Notes: generated by a model not told the origin, from the letters alone. DNA of 64,000 nt from Nemopilema nomurai (GCA_003864495.1 ML133401.1:4579189-4643188); one strand, 5' to 3'. Shown: positions 24,601 through 34,016, numbered from the stretch's first letter. Made by a program: numbers and translations.

Positions 24601-27600
24601 AGCAGTTCTGATTAGCTGCTTGAATTAATTCTCTACTCCTTATGAAGTTGACATGTAGGCCCTAGAAGTCCCAATTTGGACTTAATTTTCATTTAGGCCC
24701 TCTGATCAACTCCCACAATGCTTACAACTATGCAGTTCCTTTAGGTATTAAGTTTCTCGATTTAACTGATTTAGAACGGTTAAAAACTCTCATTGCACGG
24801 CTAGGGTTTAGGCCACATTGCTATAGAGCTGTGAACAATAGTTTATATTTCCAGATCTGGAAATCCCAAGAAAAGTGAAAAATCGTTTTAATAGGCTTTT
24901 ACATCATTTTTCATTCTAATACGTTTAGATTTGTTATTTTCGACTGTGATAATATTGAATGAGTAAATTAAACGAATATTGTAAGAGATGTGGAAAGTCG
25001 AAGGGACAAGTTGTTCCCCCTCCCCCTAAATCTTTGCTTTTTTATTTGACCCACATGCAGAAATGGTTGAATTTGACTAATCCGAAAGCTTATTGTGAAT
25101 TTTTGTTGGTGCCATAAAACTGATTCTTGACGTTACTTCTGTTATGTATCGAATTGGCTGCTTTTCAAAATCTGTTTGTGCAGTTGAATTTTTTCTTCTC
25201 GGATTTTTGTGCGCCACTTGGATTCTTTGTACTCCTCAGTTTTCCACATCCATGCCATTACACTCCATTTCACTCTAAAAAAATCTGTCAGATTTCGGTT
25301 TTTAGAATGCTCCAAGCCAATCTAGGAATGCTACAAGCAGATCTCTCAGCAAGGAAACGTTCTGGGTGCAATCTTGTTTAATGAAAGCGCCAAATCATTT
25401 CCAAGTTACTGTGTTATACAGCAATCTTATTTCTTTATTTCTTATTTATTTCTTATTTACATGCTCGTGAACTAAAAAGCTGCCAATTTCGCCTGATCAA
25501 AATTCCTTCCTTGAGAATTCTCTCTTTACGCGATTTTATTTGCCAATGTAGTTTTGGCAAATTGTTAATAAACCTTCTTCGCAAGCAAGGGATGTGAACG
25601 GGCAAGCTTGTTAATATGACAATTTCCTACTTGTCAAACAATTCAAAAGTAGAATATCGTCGTGTTGGCAAGCTTTGCACACATGGTAAAGGCATTTCAG
25701 CCCGAAATCCTACCAAGACCAACTTTGTGCACCTGACAACAATGGCGTGTCGAAATCATCATCATCATGATGACAGTAGCCCTTGGAGAAGCCGTTGGTG
25801 CACCCACGTGTGAAAATCCGCGACGATGTGATTGGAGGAAAGCGAGTATGGGAATTTCACTCAAGATGACAAGCTCGTATACACGAGGCTTTAAATTTCA
25901 CCCCGCTCGTTGCATTATTTAACAGCCCTTGAGAAATCATTTTCGTGTCTGTGTATCAAAACGAGTCAGCTGTTTCTCAAAGTAGATTTTATGATGACTT
26001 TTGAATTCCTTTTTGTGGGATGACAATATCCAAACAGCAGGGTAGATATGGCTTCCTATGTGAAAGTAAGGCCCTTTTAGCAAACGTGCCTGGTGCGTTT
26101 TACATTGTTAATTTCCTGTGAGACGTCAACCTTGCCATTGAATCTTGAAGCGATAAATAGAAATTGTCTGGTTGCTATCCCCAAACCTTTTCATCTGTTA
26201 CCTACACATGCTTTCTTAGAAAAGCTGGAACATGATGAATAATTCATAAAACGATGTTGAAGAGCGCTGCAACAGCGAAACAAGTAGCTAATTATCATCC
26301 CAACGTCGTAAATCTATAAGCATGCTGAGCAGAATCGCACATACCATCCGCAGAATCTAACATTCGATTTACTTTGTCAAATTGGCGGTATGGGCATGAG
26401 CAAATCTTAACAAATCTCCGATTGCCATCAGCTTACTTTTATCACCTCTAATCATCATCATCTGATAATCATCTTGATCATTAGTAATCAACTTTTTAAT
26501 CACTTTTAATCACAGTATGTATCATTAGTAATCACCAATCATATTATTTTTATGGCTTTGGTTTTTATCTTTGATCGTTCTTTTGGGGCTTGTGTCAGCA
26601 TACTGCTGGCCCTTCCATTATTAATGAACTCCACAGTATCAAACTGAATATGGAGATCTTTTCCACTTTAGAAGCTGCGAATAACTTTGTTTTGTTCCAT
26701 AGCACATTTACACTTTTTCCATGCCTGTGTCACATGTTTCAAGCTTTTAGCATGTTCGTTAAACCATTTACGTCTTCGCTGATTCTTTCATTTTTTTCTG
26801 GTTTAATTTTATAATCATAAAGGAGGATTTGCACGTACATTTGGGAACATTCGATCACTCGATCACTCGAACATCAAGATTATGTTCGATACCATCTTTG
26901 ATATGCAATGATTACATCAGCAAATAGCCTCTCGATAACCGCTCTAGCTTCGTTCTACCTCGATTTTTATCCGCCCTAGCATAATGGCGCCTCTGCTCCC
27001 AGCAAAGACCAATGCGGCGATGTTGTTTTTAGCATAATTCTATACCCACATCGTTTACAGATCCTATAAGCTGGGTAATTCTACTATGTCTTTAGTACGC
27101 TATAAAAGCGGTTTCGAAATAAGCAAAGCGTTGAGCTTTTATTTATATTCAAGACTTGCTGGACAGTGGACTTACAAAGGAAATCTTTCATTTTAAAGAT
27201 GGGGCCGAAATACCTTTCTCACAAGCTGAAGTTTCATTTAAATGTTTTGTGGCTTTCTCTGAAATGTTTTTGTTCAATATTCAATTCCATTGGCAATGAA
27301 CTCAGTTTCTGCACCCGATAATGCATCCCTGGCTACAGGGCTGCTTACCCAAGTGCTCGTGCTATCATAAAGTTGGTTGCACATTTCAGTTGCTTATGGC
27401 GCATGTATGAACTGCCCTTTTGATAAAGAAATGCTTTCATTGCACAAGTTGATTGCAGGTGCTAGGCCCTGGGCCTCTGTGCTTCAGTCTAGTTCTTTGG
27501 TCACGTCACAAGCACGTGCAATATGAATTTTTAATCTGGCCATAAAAAGCTATAGGTGGGGGTGAAATTAACGGGGATACTCTCGCTGTTACGCCTACTC

Positions 27601-29343
27601 AATTACAGATAGATGATTAATTGTTAATGACGAACTCATTCTTTCTTGAAGAAAAAAGTCAGCTCGCTCTCACAAAAGATTTTGAACAGCAACATTCTGC
27701 TTTAATGCTGAAGGATGACGAGGGGGATGCAGGAAGGATTTTTGGGATTACTTACGGCCCATAGGGATTAAACGCGTTGAAATATGGCATGTCACTTTGA
27801 ATAAAAACATCGATATATTATTTACTTTTTATAGGAACCAGTATATTCAAATCGAATCTAGCCAGTGTTGTCCACAAGGGTGCTATGTTAGATAATGGCG
27901 ATTTCATTCAATTTGTACAACAGCAGAGATAAAAGCATTTCACTGTTTTTGATACCAGTGATTGCCACAGCTTTGTGAATTAGTTCCCTTTACAAATTCG
28001 CACTTTGTGAATAAGTGGCATCGGGTTGTGTTTGTCAGTTTTTGACAAATTTCAATACCAGCGTCTTTAATACAAACTTGAGTTTACTCTATGACGTCAT
28101 GCTGGAAGGCAAATCATTTTATGACTTGAATGATGGTCACCTGTAGCAGTTTGATAAGCCACACGCCATTATCACATGTTGTATTTGCACTCAATGCGCA
28201 TGCGGGCGTCGAATCTGGGTGCTATTTTTAGCTAGGTCATTCATTTTTTATTCACTAAGGGTAGAATATAATCGTGTGTCCTTTTTGTTTCCATGGGCAA
28301 GAACGATTGCCGGGTGTAGAGGCTGCTACATTGAGTTCTGGTTCATATTAAAGCTATCCACGGCATCTTGATTCAATTTCATTCCAACGACCGTTTTCTG
28401 GTTTGCAAGTTCTTTACTTGCAAACCTTAGGCACAACTTTTAAAGTAAAGTTTAGTTAGTTTGTTTCATACTGTGGAGAATTTCTTGAGAGGGCCATAGT
28501 TCTCGAACTGCCACGTCACAGGGGGTGCGATTTCGTTAACCACCCAACCTTTCCTCCCACAATCTCTGTTTCTTCACCCTGATGGCAATACTAAATAGAT
28601 TTTTTGCTTTTTGAACCATCATAAATGACGAGAAAGTTATATGGGCGTACTTGTCGCCTTTCACAACAAGAGACATTGTCTCTGGCTTCCCGATCCCAAG
28701 ATTTTCGACTTTCGCTGCATTGCGACGAGGCAAGCTGTGAACACACAGGCATTGTTTACCCTGTAAGGCGCATCCAGCTGGATCAATCCTAGACATGCAC
28801 AGGCTGCAATCTTGAAGAATGCCCCTCCCCCATTTTAGCTGAAAAAACCTGGGCCCCATTTGCAAAATCTTTTCTTTTGATGCTCCATTTAAGCGCCTAT
28901 TTTTAATAAACATGTAATTAGCACTACACATATTATGTTAGTAAAATGTCGGTTGATGATGTTCATTTGACCACACCCATATTTCTAGCTACACCCATCA
29001 AGTCTCATCAAGGTTTTTTGTGGCTGGTCAAAATTCGCATCCCATCCGAAACTGCTATCGCTTTCCAGTAAACCGCGTCCAACAAGATGAGATGAATCCT
29101 AGTCGTGCCAATACCTGATTGTTAAACATATTTAGCTGTCTGACTGTTGAAATTTCTTTCTTTCTGTAGATTATCGATGATGATGAGTTGTTGAATGTTA
29201 CTATGGAACAAAATGCAATGGCCGAGAGAAAGGACTCCCGGCCGAAAGGTCGTGGCAGCTCCGAAGATGAATCTTCAGACCTTGGCGTTGGCTCAAAGTT
29301 GCAGCTTGATGCGTCAGCTCTGAGAATGGAAATACTTTCCTAA
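3354..29343 (+). CDS. SLC9A6/7/9: Endosomal Na+(K+)/H+ exchanger, SLC9A6/7/9 type (16 coding exons)
   Basis: Complete gene. The joined exons total 1962 nt (653 codons plus stop) and all phases agree. The family exchanges Na+ or K+ for H+ across endosomal/Golgi membranes and sets luminal pH. Residues 1-30 resemble a signal peptide, and a hydrophobic segment at about 52-70 ends in LTIWLFK. The antiporter core spans about 85-515. It includes [17 protein letters not shown] (239-243), [14 protein letters not shown] with E266 and N270-D271 (the ion-site ND motif), [13 protein letters not shown] (463 on, with R465) and a short acidic, Ser-rich tail. Length is close to the ~670-700 residues of the human paralogues, and the exon count matches human SLC9A6. 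One gene probably stands for the ancestor of vertebrate NHE6, 7 and 9; which paralogue it resembles most was not tested. Neighbours are PCID2 upstream and FNDC3 downstream, on the same strand. Confidence 0.93.
3625..5288. other. NHE intron 1
   Basis: AT-rich, with no repeat, transposon or coding segment recognised. Confidence 0.7.
5289..5485 (+). CDS. SLC9A6/7/9: NHE exon 2
   Basis: Acceptor TTTTCAAG, donor GTAAGA. Encodes [13 protein letters not shown], conserved with NHE6/9, then a divergent luminal loop with one NQT N-glycosylation sequon. Phase 1 in, phase 0 out. Confidence 0.9.
6501..6532. repeat. Perfect 13-bp stem-loop in NHE intron 2
   Basis: GGTAACAACATAC, a 6-nt loop, then the exact reverse complement. 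It lies 118 nt upstream of exon 3. No function is known. Confidence 0.8.
6651..6728 (+). CDS. SLC9A6/7/9: NHE exon 3
   Basis: Acceptor TTTTTCTAG, donor GTATGA, 26 whole codons. Encodes [20 protein letters not shown] and GFNMQK, the hallmark FDPE-FF-LLPPIIF membrane segment of the NHE family. Confidence 0.95.
6852..7166. mobile_element. Non-autonomous DNA transposon (MITE) with 17-bp TIRs
   Basis: CAGTCTTTGTAATATGA at 6858-6874 is matched by its exact reverse complement at 7144-7160. The element (303 bp) is flanked on both sides by CCAGAG (6852-6857 and 7161-7166), a probable 6-bp target-site duplication. No coding capacity. A 6-bp duplication would fit IS3EU- or Dada-like families, or a hAT variant; the family was not assigned. 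Confidence 0.8.
7167..9040. other. Rest of NHE intron 3
   Basis: About 1.9 kb of AT-rich sequence with nothing recognised. Confidence 0.6.
9041..9117 (+). CDS. SLC9A6/7/9: NHE exon 4
   Basis: Acceptor TTCCTTTCAG, donor GTGAGG, phase 0 in and 2 out. Encodes [20 protein letters not shown], matching the RHFFRNLGSIL-YAF-GT segment of human NHE6. Confidence 0.95.
9623..9729 (+). CDS. SLC9A6/7/9: NHE exon 5
   Basis: The acceptor (TTGTTCGGAAG) has a weak pyrimidine tract but is the only one keeping frame. Donor GTGAGC. Ends with [19 protein letters not shown] is the conserved ion-path motif. Phase 2 in, 1 out. Confidence 0.9.
10312..10417 (+). CDS. SLC9A6/7/9: NHE exon 6 (ion-binding ND motif)
   Basis: Acceptor CTCCTTCACAG, donor GTATGA. 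Encodes [20 protein letters not shown] and [15 protein letters not shown]. The FGES glutamate (E266) and the N270-D271 pair are the family's transport-critical residues. Confidence 0.96.
10418..11660. other. 5' half of NHE intron 6
   Basis: Unique sequence. A patch around 11100-11350 is richer in GC and CpG than its surroundings, but no gene, repeat or element was recognised. Confidence 0.5.
11661..12073. repeat. 51-bp minisatellite, about 8 copies, NHE intron 6
   Basis: The unit contains TTGGTTCCCTTCCATACATA followed by ATGGCGTTGGCTATCTTCTC and a T-tract whose length varies by a base or two. There are eight copies of GGTTCCCTTCC between about 11686 and 12050. The last copy is diverged (AAGCAGAATGG). 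Because 51 is divisible by 3 the array stays open and reads as a 17-residue peptide repeat. Purely intronic, with no similarity to flanking exons. Confidence 0.9.
12599..12725 (+). CDS. SLC9A6/7/9: NHE exon 7
   Basis: Acceptor GATTTCAG. Encodes [20 protein letters not shown] then [23 protein letters not shown]. The donor is GTATCCTTT, the U12-type consensus. Phase 2 in, 0 out. Confidence 0.93.
12726..13189 (+). other. U12-type (minor spliceosome) intron 7
   Basis: The 5' splice site GTATCCTTT (12726-12734) is the full U12 consensus. TTCCTTAAT (13172-13180) is a near-perfect U12 branch site, with its adenosine 11 nt before exon 8. There is no strong pyrimidine tract. GT-AG subtype, phase 0. 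Confidence 0.9.
13190..13295 (+). CDS. SLC9A6/7/9: NHE exon 8
   Basis: Acceptor GGTTTAG, donor GTAACG. Encodes [20 protein letters not shown] then [16 protein letters not shown], matching the [21 protein letters not shown] block of human NHE6. Phase 0 in, 1 out. Confidence 0.95.
13296..13921. other. NHE intron 8
   Basis: About 0.6 kb, with no feature recognised. Confidence 0.6.
13922..14010 (+). CDS. SLC9A6/7/9: NHE exon 9
   Basis: Acceptor CTTGCATAG, donor GTGAGT. Encodes [20 protein letters not shown] then [28 protein letters not shown] is the human equivalent. Phase 1 in, 0 out. Confidence 0.96.
14011..15158. other. NHE intron 9
   Basis: About 1.1 kb, AT-rich with a short GC-rich patch near 14690. 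Nothing recognised. Confidence 0.6.
15159..15275 (+). CDS. SLC9A6/7/9: NHE exon 10
   Basis: Acceptor TTTTTTATAG, 39 whole codons. Encodes [20 protein letters not shown], then VFTF...MAWSF. The donor GTATCATTT differs by one base from the U12 consensus. The intron continues open in frame for ~70 nt. Confidence 0.93.
15276..15915 (+). other. Possible U12-type intron 10
   Basis: The donor GTATCATTT has one mismatch to GTATCCTTT. CTCTTTAAC (15898-15906) resembles a U12 branch site with its adenosine 11 nt before exon 11. That is the same spacing as in the two clearer U12 introns of this gene. The acceptor lacks a long pyrimidine tract. A U2-type intron with a GTATCA donor remains possible. Confidence 0.45.
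15310..15595. repeat. Degenerate GGGATTACT-type tandem repeat, NHE intron 10
   Basis: Repeated, diverged copies of GGGATTACTACTTAGG and ATTACTTATTGGG-like words at roughly 15-30 bp spacing. An old, eroded simple-repeat array rather than a functional site. Confidence 0.65.
15916..16027 (+). CDS. SLC9A6/7/9: NHE exon 11
   Basis: Acceptor CACTTGCAAG, donor GTAGGT. Encodes [20 protein letters not shown], then [18 protein letters not shown]. The start was placed so that [15 protein letters not shown] aligns without gap to human AF-VAIFLGRAANIYP. Phase 0 in, 1 out. Confidence 0.88.
16210..16446. repeat. (TCAA/TCAG)n tetranucleotide-type array, NHE intron 11
   Basis: Imperfect runs of AATCAATCAATC, CAGTCAGTCA and ATTCATTC words over ~235 bp. 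Gives a spurious Ser/Gln/Asn-rich open frame. Confidence 0.85.
17721..18010 (-). pseudogene. Unidentified minus-strand coding-like segment in NHE intron 11
   Basis: On the minus strand a 96-codon open segment follows an acceptor-like TTCTGACAG and ends at a donor-like TCTAG-GTATGG. It reads [20 protein letters not shown], then a mixed-composition stretch ending [12 protein letters not shown]. Composition looks protein-like rather than random AT-rich. No family was recognised and no neighbouring exon was found on this strand. It may be a fragment of a transposon-borne gene or chance. Confidence 0.3.
18106..18392. mobile_element. Inserted ~263-bp element flanked by 12-bp direct repeats
   Basis: TTAGTAGTAGAA occurs at 18106-18117 and again at 18381-18392. 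The enclosed 263 bp is more GC-rich than the surrounding intron and starts with a CCCGC-TAC-GCGGG hairpin. A 12-bp target-site duplication suggests LINE-mediated retroposition (SINE-like or truncated LINE). On the minus strand the element would end GGGGTTTTGGGGGCTA. No A-tail and no tRNA-like box was convincing. Confidence 0.55.
18790..18943 (+). CDS. SLC9A6/7/9: NHE exon 12
   Basis: Acceptor CTTGTTCCAG, donor GTAGAT. Encodes [20 protein letters not shown], then [44 protein letters not shown] is the strongest NHE signature. The last 20 coding bases (LQFLDIR) resemble the unit of the minisatellite that starts here. Phase 1 in, 2 out. Confidence 0.96.
18924..20998. repeat. 21-bp minisatellite seeded at the exon 12 splice donor
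   Basis: About 2.07 kb, ~95 units of 21 bp. The units share the pattern TTTATCATGATATC followed by a variable tail: GACCAG (type A), AGGCAG (type B), TGGTGG (type C), or a GATGTCAGATGG ending (type D); type E has ATTATAGTATCAGGCAG. Units group into higher-order blocks ABC (63 bp) and ABDEC (105 bp). The first unit is AGTTTCTTGATATCAGGTAG, i.e. the exon 12 end plus donor, followed at once by ATTTATCTTGATATTAGGTG. Edges are diverged and the centre is homogenised. All long open frames over the array are consequences of the 3-divisible period. Confidence 0.95.
20999..22190. other. Rest of NHE intron 12
   Basis: About 1.2 kb after the minisatellite, unique AT-rich sequence with nothing recognised. 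Confidence 0.6.
22191..22236 (+). CDS. SLC9A6/7/9: NHE exon 13 (46-nt microexon)
   Basis: Acceptor TTTACTTATAG, donor GTTTGT. Encodes [21 protein letters not shown] follows directly after the HIR of exon 12 in human NHE6 as well. Phase 2 in, 0 out. Confidence 0.88.
22237..23573. other. NHE intron 13, 5' part
   Basis: Unique sequence before the 16-bp array. No gene or element recognised. Confidence 0.6.
23574..23744. repeat. 16-bp GC-rich tandem array, 11 copies, NHE intron 13
   Basis: Unit CACGGCTTCGCAGAGG. The first two copies vary (one GAA for GCA, one 15-bp copy), then nine near-identical copies. It contains CG dinucleotides and is far more GC-rich than its surroundings. It ends ~157 nt before exon 14. 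The 16-bp period cycles all three frames, so reading frames over it are not evidence of coding. Confidence 0.95.
23901..23980 (+). CDS. SLC9A6/7/9: NHE exon 14
   Basis: Acceptor TTGTGTGTAG. Encodes [20 protein letters not shown] then WRRFDEK, matching the LFRMWYNFDHNYL region of human NHE6. The donor GTATCCTTT is U12-type. Phase 0 in, 2 out. Confidence 0.92.
23981..24395 (+). other. U12-type (minor spliceosome) intron 14
   Basis: The 5' splice site GTATCCTTT (23981-23989) is the full U12 consensus. CTCCTTGAC (24378-24386) is a U12 branch-site match, with its adenosine 11 nt before exon 15. GT-AG subtype, phase 2. Confidence 0.9.
24396..24516 (+). CDS. SLC9A6/7/9: NHE exon 15
   Basis: Acceptor TTTATTAAG, donor GTATGT. 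Encodes [20 protein letters not shown], then [32 protein letters not shown]...CC-P is the human equivalent, in the cytosolic tail. Phase 2 in, 0 out. Confidence 0.94.
24517..29169. other. NHE intron 15 (4.65 kb)
   Basis: Long, mostly unique sequence. Seen: an ATCA-rich patch at about 26435-26545 including two copies of ATCATTAGTAATCA, a short ATCACTCG duplication near 26853, and a hairpin at 28400-28426. No exon or transposon was recognised. A 131-codon minus-strand frame at 28536-28931 lacks any supporting feature. Confidence 0.6.
28400..28426. repeat. Perfect 11-bp stem-loop in NHE intron 15
   Basis: GGTTTGCAAGT, loop TCTTT, then ACTTGCAAACC. Arms pair without mismatch. Role unknown. Confidence 0.75.
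29170..29343 (+). CDS. SLC9A6/7/9: NHE exon 16 (C-terminus and stop)
   Basis: Acceptor TTTCTTTCTGTAG. Encodes [20 protein letters not shown], then a Ser/Asp-rich tail with [12 protein letters not shown], ending LRMEILS and TAA at 29341-29343. The acidic DDDEL start resembles the DDDSDLILNDGD segment of human NHE6. The tail beyond that is not conserved. Confidence 0.9.
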   Translation: MIDDDELLNVTMEQNAMAERKDSRPKGRGSSEDESSDLGVGSKLQLDASALRMEILS

Positions 29344-30105
29344 AAAGTGTACAGAAAATGGGCAGATAGTAGAAAAATTTTATTCAAGCTTTGATTAGCT
29401 AAACTTTTTGATCACGTATTTGATTTCCAAACTTTAATTCAAGCAATGCACTTTTGGCTGACAAGGGTATCATTTTGCCTCCAACTGAAATGGCTGGCAC
29501 TTCAGGAAATTGGGACCAACAGAAATATAGCAGACTTTTGACACTTGGTTTCTCCTTCACGTTAGCCTAATGTCAAGGTTGACAGAGCACGTAAACAGTG
29601 CTGAAACAAGTTCTGTTCATGCATTTATTCGAATGCACCCTTCGCACTTTCGCAGCGTGATTCTGTGTTAATTAATGTAAGTTAATTTTAGTTTTCCTTC
29701 AAATTGACTGTCAACACATCACATCAAAAAAAATAAGCATTTCACCTTATTTCGACTTTCTGTTTGATGTATAACTTAAGGCGTTAAGCAGCAGTTTCTG
29801 CGACAACTCGAGGTGTACCTGCTAACTTCGTATTCAAGTCGTTCAGGTCCCTGAAAGAGGTTCACCAAGAAAAACGAGCATCCAAGTACCTAGGCCTTGG
29901 TGTCTTGTCGCGTACAAACATCCTTGAAGATAAAACAGCTGTCAAAATGAATTAACAGTAAAACAGCTGAGCCACGTATCTGGATTTGAGCGTTTGTTCA
30001 CAGTAGCTGAAGCAATGATTGCAAACGCTTCTCCGTACAGCCATCCTGGTGGATGCTTTTATTTTTAAAAAGCATTATTAAATAAATTTGTTTCCTAATT
30101 CGTCT
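29344..30105 (+). other. NHE 3' untranslated region
   Basis: Runs from the TAA to just beyond the poly(A) signal at 30081. AT-rich, no other open frame of note. Confidence 0.6.
30081..30086 (+). terminator. Poly(A) signal AATAAA of the NHE gene
   Basis: First canonical AATAAA after the NHE stop codon. It is followed by a GT-rich stretch (TTTGTTTCC...CTTGTTGCTT) compatible with a downstream element. Confidence 0.6.
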
Positions 30106-33100
30106 AGGCTTGTTGCTTCTCCAGTTTTGTACACTGTTGATGAATTATTTGTTTGATTTAATGTTTGATTTAGTTTATTTTGACACTTCCTCTGATTAGA
30201 GTTGTTTATTTATTTTTTAACGCAATTAACAACCACTTTGGTCGATTTGCGAAACCTGCCTTCATACTTTCATTCTAGTTACCAATCTGGGCTTCTTTGA
30301 TTTTTTGATTTTGAATTTGATGATAACTAACAATATATCTAGCAAAAGGGTTGCAAGCGAATCGATACAACCACCCTTACCCTCCACCAACCCCTTTAGA
30401 ACTTTAGCATCGACGGTTTCTTTGGATTGGACATGGCCCTTAGGCTGCCGAGAAATGTGTAGGTGCACAGGACATCATAAGTTTGTGTGCGAGGAAAACC
30501 TCCTTATGCTGGATGACATCTAGACAGGACACAATACCATATGAAGTGTAACAGCCCCAGATAAGGTGTCACGTGGCATTCAGTTGCTACCCGATGACCA
30601 TCTAGAAGATTAGCCTGGCCTTATTTCCTCTGATCGCCAATTCCAATGCATTTACTTAAAACGGGTAACTGTTTGAAAGACAGGCACAACTGGGCTGTTT
30701 AAAAAACTAACCGTTCTTTGGAAATTGTTTTCAATGTTTTAGGGAAAACATCAACAGCACCTTAGATTTTTGTTTATGTGATCTGTAATTTCAGTGTACA
30801 CAAATTTTTTATAATATAGTATATATTGATTAGTTGAAATCTTTCTGTTCTTGCAATCTTCTTTTGCCAAGCATGACTTTGTTTGTCGAATATTTTCCCG
30901 GAAAATCGAGCTTCAGTTTTCTAAAGGCTGTTACCCAGAGAGAGCCAGTGTGTTTAACTATTTTCGAAAGATATTCCTTATTTAATATTGATATTTCTTT
31001 TGCGCTTAGCTTGGAAATTTTTTATCGATTCTTGGTCATGGAAAATGGCTGCAAGGCTTATGCTAAAGAGATTATTCGAGATGTTTTTCAATGACATGTT
31101 CCTTTTCTCATAGAAATATTTTGTTTTCCACTTGAAAAGATTTTCGAAATTCCGTACCTGCGAAGCTCATTATCCAGATAGTAATTGCTTTAACCTGATA
31201 GATGATTTTAAAGTTTACAACCCTGGTACTAAGATGCTCTGAAGAAGCAATAAAATGGCTGATGAGGTTTTAAGAACTACCCAGACGATGAAAATATTCT
31301 AATATGAGGGTAGGCGTTTGCGATTTTAGAACATACATCATCAACTACCTATTTTCACGACCTACTAGTATTGCCTCCAAATGGACATGGGGCTCAAAGG
31401 GGGATGCCGGTGTTCACCGTAATGTAATGGTTCCCTAACAACCTCATTTAAGTGTGGTCTCGGAGTCATATGTAGCCTCTGTTTCCCTTGCGACCTCAGT
31501 CGGCCTTGCGCCCAGGCTAACACTCATTACGTAATACTCAGAAGTTCAAACTGGCCACCGTCTATTGCGTTGACCTCTACCTTATAACCTACTTTTTCGT
31601 CTTTTTTCCGAAAATTTCAGATCTCCTACTTTTCTGACCCCAGAAACACAAGAATCTAAGACGCGCTTTCCTAGGACTGATCTAATATTGTTTGCCTAAG
31701 TAACAGGTTCCTGGTTTATGTCATTTAACAAATGACATGTCATCTTCTTTTAAAACCCAACAACTTTTACTAAATTAAACATTGGAGCAGCACAATAAAA
31801 TTCCGCGACAGTTTGAATCTCTCGCAACAGTAATTGATCCGCCATGAGAAAGACAATACAGTGTTAGTTTCGAATCTAAAATGAATTTAAAAGAAGGCAG
31901 GTTCCCGTATGGCTTTCGTTTCCAAAGAAAGGATGGAAGTTATTTGTTACCAGATTAAAATAGCCTGCATGAATGTTATTTTCTCGTCCGGAAACCAGGG
32001 TTTGAATGCATGTTTTATGTTTTCTGTAGCTTGTTCCTTTGCTGCGTAAAGTAAGTCCGTGAGCCAATCTTGGCGAGAGCAAGATTCGTAAGGAGAGAAT
32101 TTTTGACTGACAATACCTTTTAGTGAGAGGACGGAAGGCCACCTACTTTTTTCTCAATTTCTTAGAAAAACAGCATCCCTACTGAACAAGGCCTTTTTAT
32201 TTATAGTGCCAGTGAGCCTCAGATACTGCCTTGGGTCAACTGAAAACAGATCCTGTGCGTTTCAAGGACAAACAGCTCTGGTTTATTTTGGTCTGAACAT
32301 CCATTTCTATACAGAGCATATAGCGAATGCTTTTCATTGAGGTAGTATGGAGTGGCTTCAATTCAAATGGTAGGGGCCTGGGAAGAGGGGGTTGCAATAC
32401 AGGCCTATGACGGTACTACGCTTCATACACAAAGTGACCTAGAAGCTCACTTGCACAACCGCAACAGGTTGATTTTCAGGATCAATTTTCTCCCGATTTC
32501 ACAGCTATGGCATAGAAAAGTTTATATCATGAATCCCCCTTCCCCGAAAAATGTGAATTGAATTGTATTGCGAATTACATCAATAAGCAAGAGGCGAAGA
32601 AATACGCACTCGCTACATTCTAAAAGAATATAACAGAACATGAAATCACATTCGAACTAACTCTGTCATGTGCTGTTCACTATAGTCGATAAATCACGTG
32701 GATAGGGTTTGAGTGACAAATGTATCACGTGCTAGGCACGTTCCCGCTACTTTCGAAGTAGAGGGGAGAAAGCATCGAAGTTCAATTCGTGAGGAATCTC
32801 CTTGATTTAGCAAAAATCGTATGAACATTTTGAGTTGTTACTTTGTGAATAAACTTAAATTTTGGTCTCGCAAAGAGGCGGCTTCGCTCTGACATAGATG
32901 TGCTTTCGTGCAATGCACTTGTAATTGACAGAAAATATCGTAATACATAATTAAAGAGATATAGCCTTGATCATCTTCTGATCGGTGACAAGAAATGCAA
33001 GTTGTGTCAACTTGTCGAGGACGACATCCAAAATCTTCCATTTTAATGCAGAGACAATTTTTTAAAGCATCACCAAGAGGATATTTAGACAAAGTGCTGC

Positions 33101-33653
33101 CTTGTAGAATCTCACTTTTCCTTTTCTGAGGGTTAAAAGCTTTGTGTCCCAGGATGACCAGCAGATTTCATCACGCTATTTTTGTAGGTGTACCTGGAAC
33201 TAGATAATTCAAAAACGTGAGATGCAAATACCCTTTACAGCAGTCTAAGTTGTTTTGACTACTTTAATAGATCAATGGCATTTCAGGGTTAAAGCTGAAA
33301 GAATAAAAAACACTACATACGTCAATATGACAAAGATAATTGAGAAATTTCACCCATGGGATCTATAATTTGGCAAAGAACTAAGGGTTTATTAGAAATC
33401 ATTTAACCTGGCTTCGACCATTAATCAATACTACACAATGGCGAGAAACATGGGAGCCATGATTTTAGGAGTTTAATGGATATTATCCCTCTCTAGCCCT
33501 CCAGAATGCAAGTATTAAAATAGGAGAATAGTAGCAGTTGGTTGCCTTAGGCCAAAAGACAGGCAAGCTTTGAACTGCCCCTTGACAGCTGCTTCTATCA
33601 CAACATCACTGCTTAAATGGGAGTTTGAAGCTCTCCGATTCCCCTGCCTTAAT

Positions 33654-33880
33654 TTACGCTGGTTTCTCACTGGGCCGGTAGTATGGTGTGGCAAAGATCA
33701 ATGACTGCGTAGATACAGGTACTGGAAGACGCAGGACACCAAACGAGACCACTTCATGCTTCAGTGCCCGAACAAGTGTCTGCATTATGTTGTACAGCTT
33801 GTTCATTACGGTTGTTGTTACACCAAGAAACAGCTGTTGTTTTGTTGGCAAACTAGCATGTGAACACCAAATTAAAATGT
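33654..33880 (-). pseudogene. Unidentified minus-strand open segment
   Basis: A protein-like minus-strand segment reads LPTKQQLFLGVTTTVMNKLY, then NIMQTLVRALKHEVVSFGVL, ending SEKPA and a stop. No family recognised. It lies 3' of, and on the same strand as, the decayed segments at 34640-35830, so it may belong to the same dead element. Confidence 0.3.
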
Positions 33881-33976
33881 CTTTTATTTGTTCATAAATT
33901 CATGGTTAGCACCGATGCCCCATATTGGCATCTGTAGACAAAGGAGCAATCAATTTACGTATATGTCATTCTGTGT

Positions 33977-34016
33977 ACTGGGTACCAAATTTCATATTGG
34001 GAGTCTGGTACCCAGT
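33977..34016. repeat. 11-bp inverted repeat (hairpin) in intergenic region
   Basis: ACTGGGTACCA at 33977-33987 and its exact reverse complement at 34006-34016, separated by 18 nt. Confidence 0.75.

Noticed and set aside
28536..28931. 131-codon minus-strand frame in NHE intron 15
   Set aside because: No recognised domain, no splice partners, nothing suggesting expression. Length alone is not enough in 4.6 kb of intron.
31876..32142. 88-codon minus-strand frame in the NHE-FNDC3 gap
   Set aside because: No protein family recognised and frame not supported by neighbouring segments.
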